Assembly: GCA_000499405.2 (NCBI GenBank)
Contig: HG738138.1
Span: 10,724,888-10,788,887 of the forward strand
DNA length: 64,000 nucleotides
Source: Onchocerca volvulus
Taxonomy: Eukaryota > Nematoda > Chromadorea > Rhabditida > Onchocercidae
Direction of reading: 5' to 3'
The translations under genes were made by a program, and so were the position numbers. Positions 63,938 through 64,000 of the stretch are shown piece by piece. How positions within the stretch are numbered: position 1 is the stretch's first letter; every line of letters starts with the position of its first letter. The notes beneath the pieces were generated by a model. The model was not told the DNA's origin. It did no database searches and worked only from the letters and a program-made list of their open reading frames with translations.

Positions 63938-64000
63938 GTAAGTCTTATCCACTGATCACTTTTAATTATTACGGCTTTTTTTTTCTGAAATTATTCATCA

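Overview
The window is a piece of an AT-rich (roughly 70% A+T) nematode nuclear genome, most likely a filarial worm. Supporting evidence: many short exons split by small introns with TTTTCAG-type acceptors, acceptor-like sites a few bases before several start codons (as expected for spliced-leader trans-splicing), ShKT-domain genes, and a fragment of a bacterial phosphate transporter permease (pstC) that looks like DNA transferred from the Wolbachia endosymbiont. I could not run any search, so family names rest on motifs and on exons that join in phase.

Layout. 1-8182: no gene seen, only simple repeats. 8183-20266 (minus): a ~940-residue PX-SH3-RhoGAP protein of the ARHGAP32/33 type, with a 4.3-kb intron that holds old transposon pieces and a strong hairpin. 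20267-30437: gene-poor, with Helitron-like elements and a minisatellite field at 24.1-27.0 kb. 30438-32409 (plus): an unrecognised 340-residue single-pass membrane protein, followed at once by a 28-bp hairpin. 33.05-36.5 kb: nested and inverted mobile-element debris, including a second copy of the helicase-tail Helitron. 36686-37035: a perfect 77-bp inverted repeat. 38771-39360 (plus): an 82-residue, probably mitochondrial, membrane protein. 40201-41797 (plus): a secreted multi-ShKT gene with two in-frame TGA codons and a frameshift. 42719-48811 (plus): the splicing factor RBM39 in 16 exons. 50531-52238 (minus) and 54217-55511 (plus): a head-to-head pair of diverged paralogues encoding secreted, proline-rich, cysteine-motif proteins that I do not recognise. 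56056-58651 (minus): TRMU, the mitochondrial tRNA 2-thiouridylase. 58772-59101 (plus): the pstC fragment. 59893-62437 (minus): NDUFAF4, a complex I assembly factor with a charged C-terminal extension. 63726-63937 (plus): the first exon of a gene that runs off the window.

NDUFAF4 and TRMU are both mitochondrial, lie on the same strand and are adjacent, so they may be or once have been co-transcribed; the bacterial fragment lies in the gap between them, about 120 bp upstream of the TRMU start. RBM39 and the RhoGAP are ordinary conserved genes. The most unusual items are the bacterial insertion, the divergent secreted paralogue pair, the decaying ShKT gene, the hairpins, and the Helitron and palindrome cluster.
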